From Sodiomyces alkalinus F11 (taxonomy: Eukaryota; Ascomycota; Sordariomycetes; Glomerellales; Plectosphaerellaceae), in NCBI RefSeq assembly GCF_003711515.1, contig NW_021167087.1:248001-312000 (forward strand): a stretch of DNA of 64,000 nucleotides, written 5' to 3'. The position numbers and the translations under genes were made by a program. The notes below the pieces were generated by a model that was given only the letters and a program-made list of their open reading frames with translations, was not told the DNA's origin and did no database searches. Of this stretch, positions 12,161 through 22,427 are shown one piece after another (position 1 is the stretch's first letter; the number at the start of each line of letters is the position of its first letter).

Positions 12161-14935
12161 CGAAGATATATGTAACGCCCTACTTTAGACCCTTTTTCCA
12201 GTACCCTCCGCCACTAACGCCCCCGACGCCCCTGTTTTTATAGGCCTTTCGGGGGGCATAGGCCCCTCTAACCCCTCTAACGGCCCCTAAAGCCTAATTA
12301 GATCACGTAGTAAGGGCCTTAGAGGACTGTGGGAGTGGCTTAGCCTCTAGGCTATAGAACTATAACGAGCTATATTTAAAGCCGCTAAAGGGAAAGCCCC
12401 TAGACCTGACAGGATAGATTTAAAACCAATCTAATAGGCCTATAAAGCTATTCTCGGGACCTTTTTATAAGCCTACTCAGCCCTCTTTTCTGCAGAATAC
12501 TACCCTTCCTGCTGGAAAGAAGCCCTAGGGGTCGTTTTACCAAAGCCGTGAAAGAAGGACTATTCTAATCCTAAGTCGTATAGGATTATAGCACTTCTAA
12601 ACTGCTTAGGTATAGTCCTTGAAAGGGTTATAGCTGCTAAACTTAGCTTTATAGCTAATACCCGCAACGACCTCCTATACCCTAGTTAAATAAGGGGTAG
12701 GAAATAACGTTCCGCTATCGACACGGCCCTCCTTCTCCTCCACTATATCGAAAAACAGCGTAAATCACGTTAAAATCCTATGATTTCTACGCTATTTCTA
12801 GTTATTAAAGGAGCTTTCGATCACATCGCCCGCCCCTACTCAGGACCCTTTAAGAACTCCAGCTCCTCTTAAACCTAGTTAAATAGGTAGTCTCCTTTAT
12901 GTAAAGCAGGCGAATCTAACTAGCCTTCGAGGGCCAGGTTCAACAGCCTACCCCCCTAAATATAGGGGTTCTATAAGGCTCCCCGGTTTCCCCTATCCTT
13001 TTCCTGATTTATATTAGGAAGGTTACAGCCAGACCGGATTTTCGGAGTCTTTAGCTATCCTATATCGACGATTTTCAGCTATCTATAGCGTCTACGTCGA
13101 CTAGGAAAAACTGCAAAACCCTGAAAAAAGCCATAGCCTCCCTTTTCGATGCAGTAAAAGATAACTAAGTCCTTTTCGACCCTGAAAAAATAGAGCTTAT
13201 TCACTTCCATCGAAGACGCTCTAAAGAAGATACTCCGGTTACTATAGGGGGGCACCTAGTAAAACCCGTACTAGGTGCTATTAGGTGGTTAGGGGTCTGG
13301 TTTGACCCTAAGCTATCCTTTAAACCCCACGTCGAAAAACGCCTAAACTCAGCTTTAGGGGCCCTAAATAGACTATACAGGCTAGCTAGCTCGTAGAGGG
13401 GCCTTTCCTTTAAGGCCCTATAGCAGCTATATATAGCCTGTATAGCTTCCTTAGCTGATTTCGGCTTATAACTCTGGTAGCACCCTAAATCACCGAAAAA
13501 ATACCTAGTGGACCGCCTAGAACGCCTATAGTACGGCGCTTTGGTCAGGGCCCTAGGAGCCTTTAGGGGGGCCCCCTTACGGCCTTTAGAACTCGAAGCA
13601 GTAGTTCCCCTAGCGGCGGTTCGGTTAACTAGGTCTAATAGGCTTTATGCCTTTAGGACCTTAAAATTCCTACCGAACCACTCTATTAAACGCTAGCTCC
13701 TAGGAGGGAAAACCCACCTCGCCCTCCTTTGGAACCTATAGCCTACTATACAGCTATATAGGCTAGGCCTAGAAATAGTGGCTTTAGTAGGCTAGTCTTG
13801 GGATATTGAGGGTCTATCGGCTAGGTGGGAGGCCCCCTGGGCCTCGGAACCTATAGCGGACCTAAGACCCTTTTCCCCCCTTAAAGACCTGCCTAAAGCA
13901 GATACCGACCCTGGCCCTGGCTCTAGCCCCGATACCCTCGATCAGAAAACAGCCCACCTCGAAGCCCTCGCTGAAATATAATAAAGCCTAGGGGAATAGG
14001 CTGCTGTTTTCTATACTGACGGCTCTCTAGGCCACCCTATTAGGCCCCCTACAGGGCCTTCTTAGGCTGCAGCTGCTATGATATAGTGGACTAGTACTGG
14101 AAGGCCCTGTAAAGCTCTAGGCTTTAACCTAGGGGCCGCTGCCGAAGTTGCGGACGCCGAGTTATACGCTATTCTTCAGGCCCTCCACACTGCCCTAAAG
14201 CAGATACCTAGGCCCCTAGAGTGCTATATTTTCAGCGATTCACAGGCGGCTATTCAGAAGCTTTAGCGTATATTATAGTGGGCTATAGAAGCTAAAGCCC
14301 TTATCTTACGCCTTAAATAACTAGGCATTTCGGTCTCTGTGTGGTGGTGCCCCTCGCACGTAGGGATAAAAGGGAACGAACTAGCAGATAAAGTAGCTAA
14401 AGGGGCATTAGACCCCGAAAACGCTACTAGTTCTATTAGTTTAGTTACCCTTAGCCACCTAAAACGCCGGGTTAACGAAGCCTTAATTTAAGACTGGAAA
14501 GCTCTTTAGAACGACAAACAAGAGGCGGAAAAAAGAGGTAAATCGGTGCGTTTAGGCCGCCTTTATAGGCGCCTAGTCCGCGATAACCTCCGGTTCTCCC
14601 GAAAACCACTACTAATATAAGGCCCTAGGTAGGTAAAATCGGCTTTTAGGTAGTTAAAACCCGGCTTTGGATACCTAAAAACCCACTAAAAAAGGGCCTA
14701 AAACTGCGCTAACGACCACTATTCCTGTCCCGGCTCCCCTATACAGGATACAGTACACCTTATTCTTTCCTGCCCTTTTTATAAAAATGAACGAAAAGCC
14801 CTACGGGAAGCCCTAGCAGGCCTACCGCTATCTCTGCCGCTATTATTTAGTACTAAAAGAGGAATACAGGCCTTATAGGCTTATCTTTTAGCTACTAAAA
14901 TAGCCTCGGCAGAGTAGTACAGGGCGTAAACCACG
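12161..14935 (+). pseudogene. LINE reverse transcriptase - RNase H - zinc knuckle protein remnant
   Basis: The order is RT (APGPDRI-like motif near 12395; K-G-A-F-D near 12807-12825; the YIDD-type active site near 13060), then RNase H (YTDGS at about 14013-14027, DSQAAI near 14240, PSHVGIKGNELADK near 14350-14395), then a C-terminal Cys/His cluster at about 14700-14780. The 5' piece at 4695-4944 reads in frame into this part once the chromovirus and one GCCTT are removed. An RNase H domain after RT is known in several fungal LINE clades. In-frame TAG/TAA at Gln or Trp positions break the frame many times. Confidence 0.8.
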
Positions 14936-15155
14936 ATTCCTGCGGTCTAGTTATTTTGCTTTGGTTTTTTACCTATTAGGTTTATTAGGCAGATTATAAC
15001 GGAGGATTTCCTTTGTTTATTAGAACGCTTTATTTTACTGTACCTAGCTTCTGATAGCCTTTAGCCCTTAGGGCGATAGGCGCCGCGCTGTAGCTTTAGG
15101 GCTATATGCGCGTAATAAATAAATAAATAAAAACAATAAACCTATAAAGTCGCTA

Positions 15156-16030
15156 ATACCACGTGATAGTATATACGCGTCGATTCCCGAGGTCCGCTAA
15201 TATTAGGGTATAATAGGTTTAATCCTATATACCGCTATTATAATAAGACCCGATATCGTGTTCGCTTATTCGAAGCTTTCCTAATATAACGTTAACCCCT
15301 CCTTTAACCACCTTAAAAGGGCCTAATAAGTGCTACTATTCTTATATTACATGAGGCACTATTACCTAGAATTCGGTGGGGATACACTCTTCCTAACCGT
15401 AAACGACGCGTCCTTCGGGGATAATCCAGATCGTAAGAGCTCCTAAGAATACGCGATAAAGCTCTTCGGCGGTACTATTAACTAGAAGGCGGGTAAGTAA
15501 CCGATAGTTACGATATCGTTAACAGAGTCGGAACTACTCGCTCTTATAGAGGCCGCTAAGGAGACGTTATTCATTAGTCGGATATTAAGGGATCTAAAGC
15601 TTTAGTTAGATTAATAATAACTATAGCTATACTATAATAATTAGTAGACTATTAACCTCGTTGATAAGAAGGTATAACGCCTGCGAATAAGGCTATAGCA
15701 CGTCGATATTTATAACTAGTAGGCGCGCTAGTTAGTATAGTAAGGACTCTTTAAGGTTATATATATTAACACGAAGGATATAATCGCGGATAGTTCAATA
15801 AAGGCATTACCGGAGGCGGGGATTAAAAGACTATAGTAATAGCTTTAATTTAATTAATTAAAAGGATCGTATCGAGTAGTCTAAACGACTACACGAAAAT
15901 ATTAAACGCGCTAAAGCGGCCGTAATAAAGGCCCCCGAGGGCGTAGCAGATCCGATAGATATAGATCTAATTAATCAGATCCGGCTAATCAGGATCGAGG
16001 AACCAATTAAGATAGAATTGAGTTAAACGG
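15156..16030 (+). pseudogene. Copia copy A, C-terminal RT/RNase H remnant
   Basis: This is the other half of the interrupted polyprotein. It aligns with the reverse complement of copy C (about 59300-60110) as one continuous region, and the reading frame continues across the LINE insertion point when one copy of the 14-bp duplication is removed. It holds the Copia RNase H segment. Stop codons are frequent. Confidence 0.75.
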
Positions 16031-16174
16031 TTAAATAGGGCGGATTTAGATCCCTTTTACGAGGGCGTTTTCCCTTAACTATTAACTTTACGATAGAAAA
16101 GTTAAGAGCGTTTAGTTTAAACCGAAGCCTCTAATCAGTTAGTTAACCTAGGAAGACCCACCTTAACTAAGGGG

Positions 16175-16462
16175 TGTATCGTATAGGTATACGGACTACG
16201 ATATAGTCTATAAGGGATCTAGGGGGGATCTACACTATAACTAAGGGCTTCGGATATCGGGGACCTCGGGTATTAGGATATAATAGGGGCGGGTACCGGA
16301 AAAGACCGGATAGGATCTAAATAATATAATACCTATAACAGAGTCTTCACCACCTAAATTAAGGGTATAAGAGACTCTTATAGATATAACTTAATATAAT
16401 ACACACACACGAGATTTCTACTCTACTAAGTTAATTATATAAGTGCTATTCAACGTGCGATA
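16175..16462 (+). repeat. 3' LTR of Copia copy A (288 bp)
   Basis: It begins TGTATCGTATAGG just after a purine run (AAGGGG) and ends GTGCGATA. It aligns along its length with 35300-35575 (copy B) and with the reverse complement of 58825-59109 (copy C, which ends GTGCGACA and so keeps the original CA end). It marks the left edge of the gene island. Confidence 0.85.
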
Positions 16463-16824
16463 GCTATACTAAAAGAAAATTCCCTTTTAGTGTAGCGGTA
16501 CGTTTTTAAGTGTCACAGTTATAAGCCCGGGAGGATTTATCCTATAACTTCCACTCAAAAGTCACCCATTCGAAACGCATCTATACCACCTGTTTTAAGG
16601 CAGTAGTTATACGCAGAGCCTAAGCCTAATCGAGCAGCTATATTACTAAGCAGAGATAGTACTTATACGCTGTCTTCTCGATATCCGCGCGATACAGCCC
16701 ATAAGCACTACGGTAAGTCCTTACAGGCTAGGGGGTGTGTCGCGATTAGGTGCAGACCACTATATAACTACCAAAAGTACCTATACTACAACGGAATTCT
16801 CTTTTGGTGTAGCGGTCACTTTTG
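16463..16824. repeat. Two palindromic 32-bp modules at the repeat/gene-island border
   Basis: Module 1 (16464-16495) begins CTATACTAAAAG and ends CTTTTAGTGTAG. Module 2 (16781-16812) begins CTATACTACAAC and ends CTTTTGGTGTAG. Each is an imperfect palindrome and each is followed by CGGT. Module 2 has outer arms CCAAAAGT (16771) and ACTTTTGG (16817). The two are direct repeats 317 bp apart, which suggests ends of a small DNA element, but no target duplication was identified. The DNA between them has no gene. Confidence 0.45.
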
Positions 16825-17635
16825 GATCTTCACATGATTGTACAAGCACGACGTTTACTATTTTCAATTTTCCCAGCCAACTCCCCTTCTAAGTAATCTG
16901 TTAATTCCTCGTTGACCAGCTACGGAAGAACGAGAACGGATATGCCACAAATGTAGCATGGTCGGCCCCAACAAGAGGCCGAGGATGAAGGATGATTGCT
17001 CGTCCTCTATCATCCGTCATCCATCATCCATCATCATCCATCTCAATGGCCCAGGCAAGTCGCAGTTGCCGCCCATAGCCCCCAAGCAGGGTCCCGCAGA
17101 GCCATGGAAACATGAACGTCTCCTGCAAACGCCGGAGACTCCCTCAGCCAGGTCTTATAGGTGCCTCACCAGTCGTCTATCTTCTATCACATCTCCACGT
17201 CTCAGAACATATGGGTCATGGAAATTCTCCTTTGTCGGTCTACCAATAACCAAAAACGAGACATTATACACGTTGATATCGTCATTTGACTGCCTTCCCC
17301 GTGTAAAAGCCTAGGCCAATATCCTCCTCCTGGAATGCTCACGAGAAGGTTGGCATTTGGACTGCCGATGGCCCCCATCAAGTAAACGGACAAGTAAGCA
17401 CGAGCTGCATGACGCCTAGATATGTAGGTTGCCGGTTCGTCCTTTGCATGGGAAGAGCAGCGAGACCCGTGTATACATAATGGTCTCGCTCCGTAGTCGT
17501 AATGCCGACAGGATGTTGAGCTCGCCTTTCTTTTATTTAAGTCCTGAGTAGGTCTCTGTCTCCTCAATGTCTTCGACGGAATCCCACCTACAAAGCACAG
17601 TGAGTCAAGCGATTCTATAAGAGAAACGGTACACG
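16825..17635. other. Gene-poor left edge of the island
   Basis: Composition changes here from TpA-rich repeat to ordinary mixed sequence. A CATC-rich simple repeat lies near 17001-17045. Short open frames exist on both strands but they show no family resemblance and overlap one another. No gene is supported. Confidence 0.5.
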
Positions 17636-18840
17636 ATGCTCGAGCCAGTCATCGAAGAAGATGAGAACGACTTCGGGCTTTGCAACGCCAACCCGGGACA
17701 TGGTCACGATTCCACAGATAGAAGAGCTTCAGATGTGTTGGTCTTACAAAAGGGCATCAAATCCATCTCTCAAGCTGTGCAAGGTTAGCTAGCAATCCCA
17801 AGAAGAGAGGAGAAACAAAAGGCACCAAAGTGCAGCAAAACTAACACCCTAGCGAAGCCTACAAACAAAGCCTGCCGCCCTCGCTTACATCGCAAGAGAG
17901 TTCCCATGATGGCTTCTCTCCCTCTCACGCCTTCCAGAATCACAACCTTCCACGCTTCCGCCGCCGAACTGGTCAGCCCTACCGAATCGCCCAACCGACG
18001 TCCCTCTCCCTTACCACACAGTATCCCACTCCGCCCCCGCCGTCCTCACGCCTACACCTGAACGACCTGAGCGAAAAAGATCTCCTCGCCGCCCTCCAGG
18101 CCATCCGCAAGGAGGAAGAGGCGAGAATGCATACCCGCCGTAAAAGCTTCCACATCGTCGACTTTGACCTCCCCTTGCCACCCTTTAGCCCCCTCCGCGT
18201 TCCCTTCTCCCCATCCACCTGTTCGTCTCGTCGTCCGTCGACGTCTACCGTCGTCAGCACCACCAGCACGTCCAGTACCTCAAGTAGCAGAGCATCCACA
18301 CTGCTAGCTCCCGTGACATACATAGCCGCCGACGGAGACAGAGACAGGGGCCGCCGCGAGGAGCGAGGTCAAGAAATGGAAAAGGGAAACGAGAGCGAAG
18401 AAGACGGGGTTGCCCCCTACGCGGAATGCGGAACCCACCAGCTCGTCCACGCCAAAGAGCGCCTCCGGGACTTGGAACAGCAGCTTCAAGACGCTGTGTG
18501 CTGCCTGCAGGACTGCGTCCAGGCTGTCTTGAGACGGCCAGGGGGTGGTACCGCCGAGAGGGTTAAAGGCCAGCGACAACCGCAGCAGCAGCCCAATCAT
18601 CAGAAGCAGGAGTTCCAAGGAGCAGTGGGGAACGGGGCGCGACAGGGTACGGCGCCGGTGGTGGTGGATGCGCTACAGGACAAGCTAGCGAGGTTGGGCA
18701 GGGCGCATGAAAGGGTGGCGACGGAGCATGCGCTCGTGACGGCGGAAATCAAGGCCAGGGCGCCTGGCGTGATTTGGGATGGGACGATGGAGGCTCTGGC
18801 ACGCATGGCCCGTGGTGATCGGGAGATGGAGACGGAGTAG
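17636..18840 (+). CDS. Hypothetical coiled-coil protein (three-exon model)
   Basis: Function not recognised. The 3' exon is the firm part: from 18022, or at least from the ATG at 18127, to the stop at 18840. It encodes a Ser/Thr-rich stretch, a Gln-rich stretch and two helical, coiled-coil-like parts (HAKERLRDLEQQLQDA and DKLARLGRAHERVATEH). Upstream coding-like sequence suggests exon 1 at 17636-17783, intron 1 at 17784-17852 (GTTAGC..CTAACACCCTAG), exon 2 at 17853-17971, intron 2 at 17972-18021 (GTCAGC..CACACAG, 50 nt) and exon 3 at 18022-18840. All phases agree and give 361 residues. Intron 2 is short with a weak donor, so an alternative is one longer frame reading straight through 17853-18840 from another start. 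The predicted protein is charged and lacks membrane segments. Confidence 0.5.
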
Positions 18841-19182
18841 GACAGGATAGGATAGGATAGGATAGGGTAGGACATAGATAGGGTAGAGGATCGTGAATCC
18901 TGAACCATAGAGAGGAGCCTGACACGTTCTTGTCCCCAAGACGTCCACTTTGAACCTTACTCCGTACAAATAAATGCCATAGATACCTTGGAAGGAGAGA
19001 GAAACGCGCCCCCCCCCACCCGGCGTTAAAGATTGGGAAACGTTTGGAGCCTCACTATATGAACATTTGCCCACTTAGTCACATCAACGCACCCAAAAAG
19101 AAAAACTCAAAAGCAAAAATTCAACAAGTCAACATCAGCAAGCCTGTCTCCAGGTCTCCAGTCTCCAAGCCTCATCGGCCTT
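18841..19182. other. Convergent intergenic region with GGATA pentamer repeat
   Basis: Lies between two converging genes. Four GGATA units at 18845-18864, followed by a variant unit, form a microsatellite directly after the upstream stop codon. A C-run is at about 19011-19021. Nothing else is seen. Confidence 0.7.
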
Positions 19183-21591
19183 TTACAAGTACCTCTGCAT
19201 CATGTCCTTTAACCGCTTCAAAGGCATCGCTTCCACTCTCCTCCCTCTGAACCCCTCAATCGGCTCGGCCATGCAGAGCGCGTTGTAGACGGCCTCCTCC
19301 GTGGCGTCGGCCGCGGCCTCGAATAAACCGTTCATGGTGCCATCCTCCACCACCTGGATCTCGCGCGCCCGAGGCTTGTACGGGTCGACGGCGGGAGCCC
19401 CGCTTGAGGTCAACTTCTGTACCGGCACGCTGTTGCCCGTAGAGAAGGCCAGGAAGATGTCCCCCGCCGGGTCGTGGCCGTATCCGCCGGTCCGGGCAAT
19501 CCCGACGGATGCGCGCTTGGCCAGGCGCTGGCACTGGGCCGGCGAGAGTGGCGCGTCGGTGGCGATGACGACGATGACGCTGCCGTCCCTGTATTCCTTT
19601 CGCGTCCCCATCTCGGCTTGCCAGCGGAGGTGGTCGTACAGCCGGGCCTCTAGCTTGGCCTCGGCTTCGGCTTGCGCCTGCGCCAAAGCCTGCGCTTCGG
19701 CCTGAGCCCTGGCTGCCTTAGACTTATTGTGTGCTCGCTCTTGCGCCTTGGCATAAGCCTCTACCTGCGCATTTGCATCGCCGAACGTCACGGGTACGAG
19801 TCGGAAATTGTGGTGATAGGTGTGGCCCCCCCGAGCCGGAGCGGCTCCGGCTGGAGCCGCTTGTGTTTGGGATCCAGCGCTGCCTCCGCCAATGGGTTGT
19901 TGCGGTGCCATTGGTGGTGGTTGAGGGTACGGCGGCTGCGGCTGCGGCTGCGGCTGAAATGTCTGTTGCTGCTGTTGCTGTTGATGCTGCGGGTATTGCT
20001 GTTCGTATGGGCTCTGTTGTTGGTACATGCTCTGTTGCTGGTACGGGCTCTGGTTTTGGTACGGGTTCTGGTGCTGGCGCTGGTTCTGCTGCTGCTGCTG
20101 CGACAACTGCAAGGCCTGTTGAGCAGCCGATTGCTGTCCATGCTGTGGAAGTTGCCGTCTCGCTTGCTGAGGCTGCGGCTGTGGTTGCTGTTGCTGTTGA
20201 TGTTGTCCTCGCCGTCCCGATTGTTGCTGTTGGTTTTGAGAGGATGTATGTTGATCATCATCTTCTTCTTCCCGCTCCTCCTCTTCTTCCTCCTCTTCTT
20301 CCTCCTCTTCGTCCTCTACGCTCTCGTCGCTGTTTATTGGTACCGCTTGCCGTCGTTCCCTTCCTTCCTGTTCTCGTTGCAACTGCTGTTGTCGCTGCTG
20401 TTCCGCTTCCTGCTGCTTCCGTAGTTGTTCCTCTTGCTGCTGCTGCATCCGTTGCTGCTCTCGCAGCCAGTGCTCCCGCTGTTGGTGCTGCTGGTCGAAG
20501 ATGCGACCTATGGGGACGCCGGCGATGCGAAGGTGAGAACCCTTGCCGTAGTTTGCCTGGACCAGAACGCCGACGGTGTAGGACCGTTCCTCATTTTCTT
20601 CCTCGTCTTCTTCTTCGCCGTCGTCTTCTCGCCTGGTTCGCTGCGGGGCCGGTATAACACGCGAGGCAGAACCGGTACCTCCTTTCCAGTGGTGGCAGAT
20701 GGCGCCGGTGCCGCCACCCGTGTTGCCTTCCTTGACGGGTTCATCGGTGGCAAGGTCGATACTGCGGGTGACATCCTGGGCCTGGACAGACATCTTGGTG
20801 ATGTCGCTGAGGTAGCCGTCAAAAATCTCGGCAACAACGGGGACCATGAAGACGTCGAGCTCTCCGCTCTCGACGCAGTAGTTGCGGATGGCATACTCGT
20901 AGATGCCGCGGTGGGCGTCACCGACGGCGAGGGAGTTGGTGAGGACGATGGGAGAGTTGAGAAGGCCCGTTTCGTCGAGCCACTGGGAACCGGTCAGCTC
21001 GCCGGCACCGTTGAAGCGGTGGAATCCGGCATAACAGGCCTCGGTAAACCAGGTTTCCCGGGGCAGGATGACGGTGACGCCTGTGTTGACGGAGCGGTTA
21101 GGCTGAACCGACTCGGCGGCGACGAGAACGCCGGGTACGTCGGTCAGGGAGTTTTTGGGACCCGGGGCCCAGGAGCCGAGGTAGAGGGTGGGAAGTAGGT
21201 CGCGGACGCGGGTGCGCTCTTCGACTTTCTTTTTCACGGCGTCGACTTTCTTCTTGGTGGGATCCTCGACCGGGATGGGAGGGGGATGGTTATGAGTATC
21301 ATGGCCGGGGATGTGAAGCCACTCGGTGCCGGTCAGTAGGAGTGAACCCGACCAGGCGCAGCCCGTCTTGGTGGTGCGGGCGACGCGGATCCCGCGACTG
21401 GCGGGCTTATAGCGGCCCCCACGGTCGCAGGCCAAGTCGACACGGTAGTATTCGCCATTAGGTCGTTGACGAGTCTTCAGGATGGTGACATTGTAGCCGA
21501 AGCGACCATAATGCCGCTTGACGGAATCGAGGAGGTCATGACGGTCATGGCTCTTGAGGGGCGGGTAAGGATCTGGGCAGGGGGCAGTCAT
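19183..21591 (-). CDS. FAR1-type zinc domain fused to S58 (DmpA-type) aminopeptidase, with polyQ/E insert
   Basis: 802 residues in one open frame. Residues about 25-103 form a FAR1/WRKY-GCM1-like zinc domain with ligands C55, C78, H100 and H102 (H-N-H). From about 129 the protein matches peptidase family S58 (DmpA, L-aminopeptidase/D-esterase): TDVPGVLV, NSPIVLTNSLAVGD, and the NTGGGTG motif. The self-cleavage site of this family, Gly-Ser, is present as G670-S671 in DGSVIVVIATDAPL, so S671 is the expected nucleophile after autoprocessing. Between these parts, at about 366-587, lies a Gln-, Glu- and Pro-rich insert encoded by CAG/CAA runs; S58 enzymes are usually near 350-400 residues without it. 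The FAR1 domain normally sits on transposase-derived regulators, so the fusion is odd. Substrate is unknown, and DNA binding is only inferred from the zinc pattern. The start at 21591 is the first ATG of the frame and keeps the zinc domain intact. Confidence 0.85.
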   Translation of the reverse strand: MTAPCPDPYPPLKSHDRHDLLDSVKRHYGRFGYNVTILKTRQRPNGEYYRVDLACDRGGRYKPASRGIRVARTTKTGCAWSGSLLLTGTEWLHIPGHDTHNHPPPIPVEDPTKKKVDAVKKKVEERTRVRDLLPTLYLGSWAPGPKNSLTDVPGVLVAAESVQPNRSVNTGVTVILPRETWFTEACYAGFHRFNGAGELTGSQWLDETGLLNSPIVLTNSLAVGDAHRGIYEYAIRNYCVESGELDVFMVPVVAEIFDGYLSDITKMSVQAQDVTRSIDLATDEPVKEGNTGGGTGAICHHWKGGTGSASRVIPAPQRTRREDDGEEEDEEENEERSYTVGVLVQANYGKGSHLRIAGVPIGRIFDQQHQQREHWLREQQRMQQQQEEQLRKQQEAEQQRQQQLQREQEGRERRQAVPINSDESVEDEEEEEEEEEEEEREEEDDDQHTSSQNQQQQSGRRGQHQQQQQPQPQPQQARRQLPQHGQQSAAQQALQLSQQQQQNQRQHQNPYQNQSPYQQQSMYQQQSPYEQQYPQHQQQQQQQTFQPQPQPQPPYPQPPPMAPQQPIGGGSAGSQTQAAPAGAAPARGGHTYHHNFRLVPVTFGDANAQVEAYAKAQERAHNKSKAARAQAEAQALAQAQAEAEAKLEARLYDHLRWQAEMGTRKEYRDGSVIVVIATDAPLSPAQCQRLAKRASVGIARTGGYGHDPAGDIFLAFSTGNSVPVQKLTSSGAPAVDPYKPRAREIQVVEDGTMNGLFEAAADATEEAVYNALCMAEPIEGFRGRRVEAMPLKRLKDMMQRYL

Positions 21592-21915
21592 TGTAGAGCC
21601 CGCATACGAAGGGCATCATAAGATCCCAAAGATCCGTAATCGGGCTCCTCAACTCTTCAGCCCTCTCAATCTTTGCTTCACTTACACCGGTCAACGAGAC
21701 GCGTCGCTGAAAAGCGGTTTTGCGAGCTGAGCGCGTTGGCGTTTAAGGTGGGCCGAGTAGGTAGGGACACGAATTGGGTAAAACTGAGCGCCGGAGGGAA
21801 GCTAGGGGGGGTGAAGGCCACGTGATTGACTGGATGGTTCAGTGTGCTCCGTGCGTAATGTCAGTGGCTGAGATAATCATTACTCGGTCTCCCCAATTAA
21901 TTACTAATTAATACC
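21592..21915. other. Upstream region of the S58 fusion gene
   Basis: 324 bp between the start codon and the TIR element. No clear TATA box or known factor site was picked out. The transposon inserted only 325 bp upstream of the start codon, so it may bound or alter this promoter. Confidence 0.5.
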
Positions 21916-22427
21916 GGGACTCAATAGGGAGACCTCACGTTTTAATATCCAGACCTCACGTTTTAATATCCAGACCTCACACGTGATATTTTAGTGGGGC
22001 CATGAACCCGCCGCCAAGACGTATATATACCGTACCTATTTTATATAGATATATACTTTATATAGAAAATCGCAGACAATATCGTAAACCTGAATATATT
22101 ACTTACTATACCGTATCTCTAAATCTAACCGCCTAAAATACTATAATAATAAGCCACGATATTATATATAATATCTTATATAATATCCTATAAAAAATAC
22201 CCGATTATTAACCCTATAGGTCCGAGCTAAGTGTTAAGATTTAAGTATTAAGATTAAATATTAAGATTTAAGTTAGTTACGATATAACCTACGATTTTAT
22301 ACATAATGTGTACATATAAAATAGGTGCGGTATATATATATCTTGGCGGTGGCGTCTTGGCCCCACTAACATGTCACGAGTGAGGTCTCGATATTGAAAC
22401 GTGAGGTCTCCCTAGGTATTGAGTCCC
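21916..22427. mobile_element. MITE-like TIR element, 512 bp, AT-rich and damaged
   Basis: Long terminal inverted repeats of well over 100 bp. The left end reads GGGACTCAATA, GGGAGACCTCACG, TTAGTGGGGCCA, CCGCCAAGACGTATATATACCG, and the right end repeats each block in the same order on the opposite strand (22427 back to about 22310). The 26-bp unit AGACCTCACGTTTTAATATCC.. is doubled in the left arm. The middle (about 22020-22330) is TpA-rich with no coding frame, so this is a non-autonomous DNA element. TA or AATACC flanks both ends, but the target duplication is not certain. Confidence 0.8.

Larger units (their letters stand above)
4695..15141 (+). mobile_element. Non-LTR retrotransposon (LINE 1), 5' truncated, itself interrupted
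   Basis: The LINE body lies at 4695-4944 and 12161-15141, split by the chromovirus. It is flanked by a 14-bp duplication, CTATAAAGCCGCTA at 4681-4694 and CTATAAAGTCGCTA at 15142-15155, with one C/T difference. It ends in a TAAATAAATAAA-type tail (15115-15141). The left part is the region just before RT, so the copy is 5' truncated, as is common for LINEs. Damage is present, though long stretches remain readable. Confidence 0.85.
1165..16462 (+). mobile_element. Ty1/Copia element, copy A (interrupted, 5' truncated by insertion)
   Basis: Copy A runs 1165-4694, is interrupted by a LINE from 4695 to 15141, and resumes at 15142, ending in a 3' LTR at 16175-16462. The family is Ty1/Copia because the order is protease, integrase, then reverse transcriptase with the FYV(D/N)D motif, then RNase H. 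The same family recurs as copy B (35300-46186) and copy C (58825-64000, minus strand), which allows the breaks to be placed by alignment. Stops from CAG/CAA/TGG and loss of the RT aspartate (N for D at about 4437) show that it is dead. Confidence 0.85.

Noticed and set aside
16505..16545. Possible tRNA gene around GTTATAAGCCCGGG
   Set aside because: The 13-14 bp match is to the Copia primer-binding-like segment; no cloverleaf with anticodon and T arms could be formed.
16958..17567. Two overlapping frames of about 120 codons on opposite strands
   Set aside because: No recognisable features, simple-repeat content, and they conflict with each other.
19672..20657. Plus-strand open frames opposite the S58 fusion gene
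   Set aside because: Leu-only or Ala/Val-rich products of the CAG/CTG repeat read on the other strand and frame.
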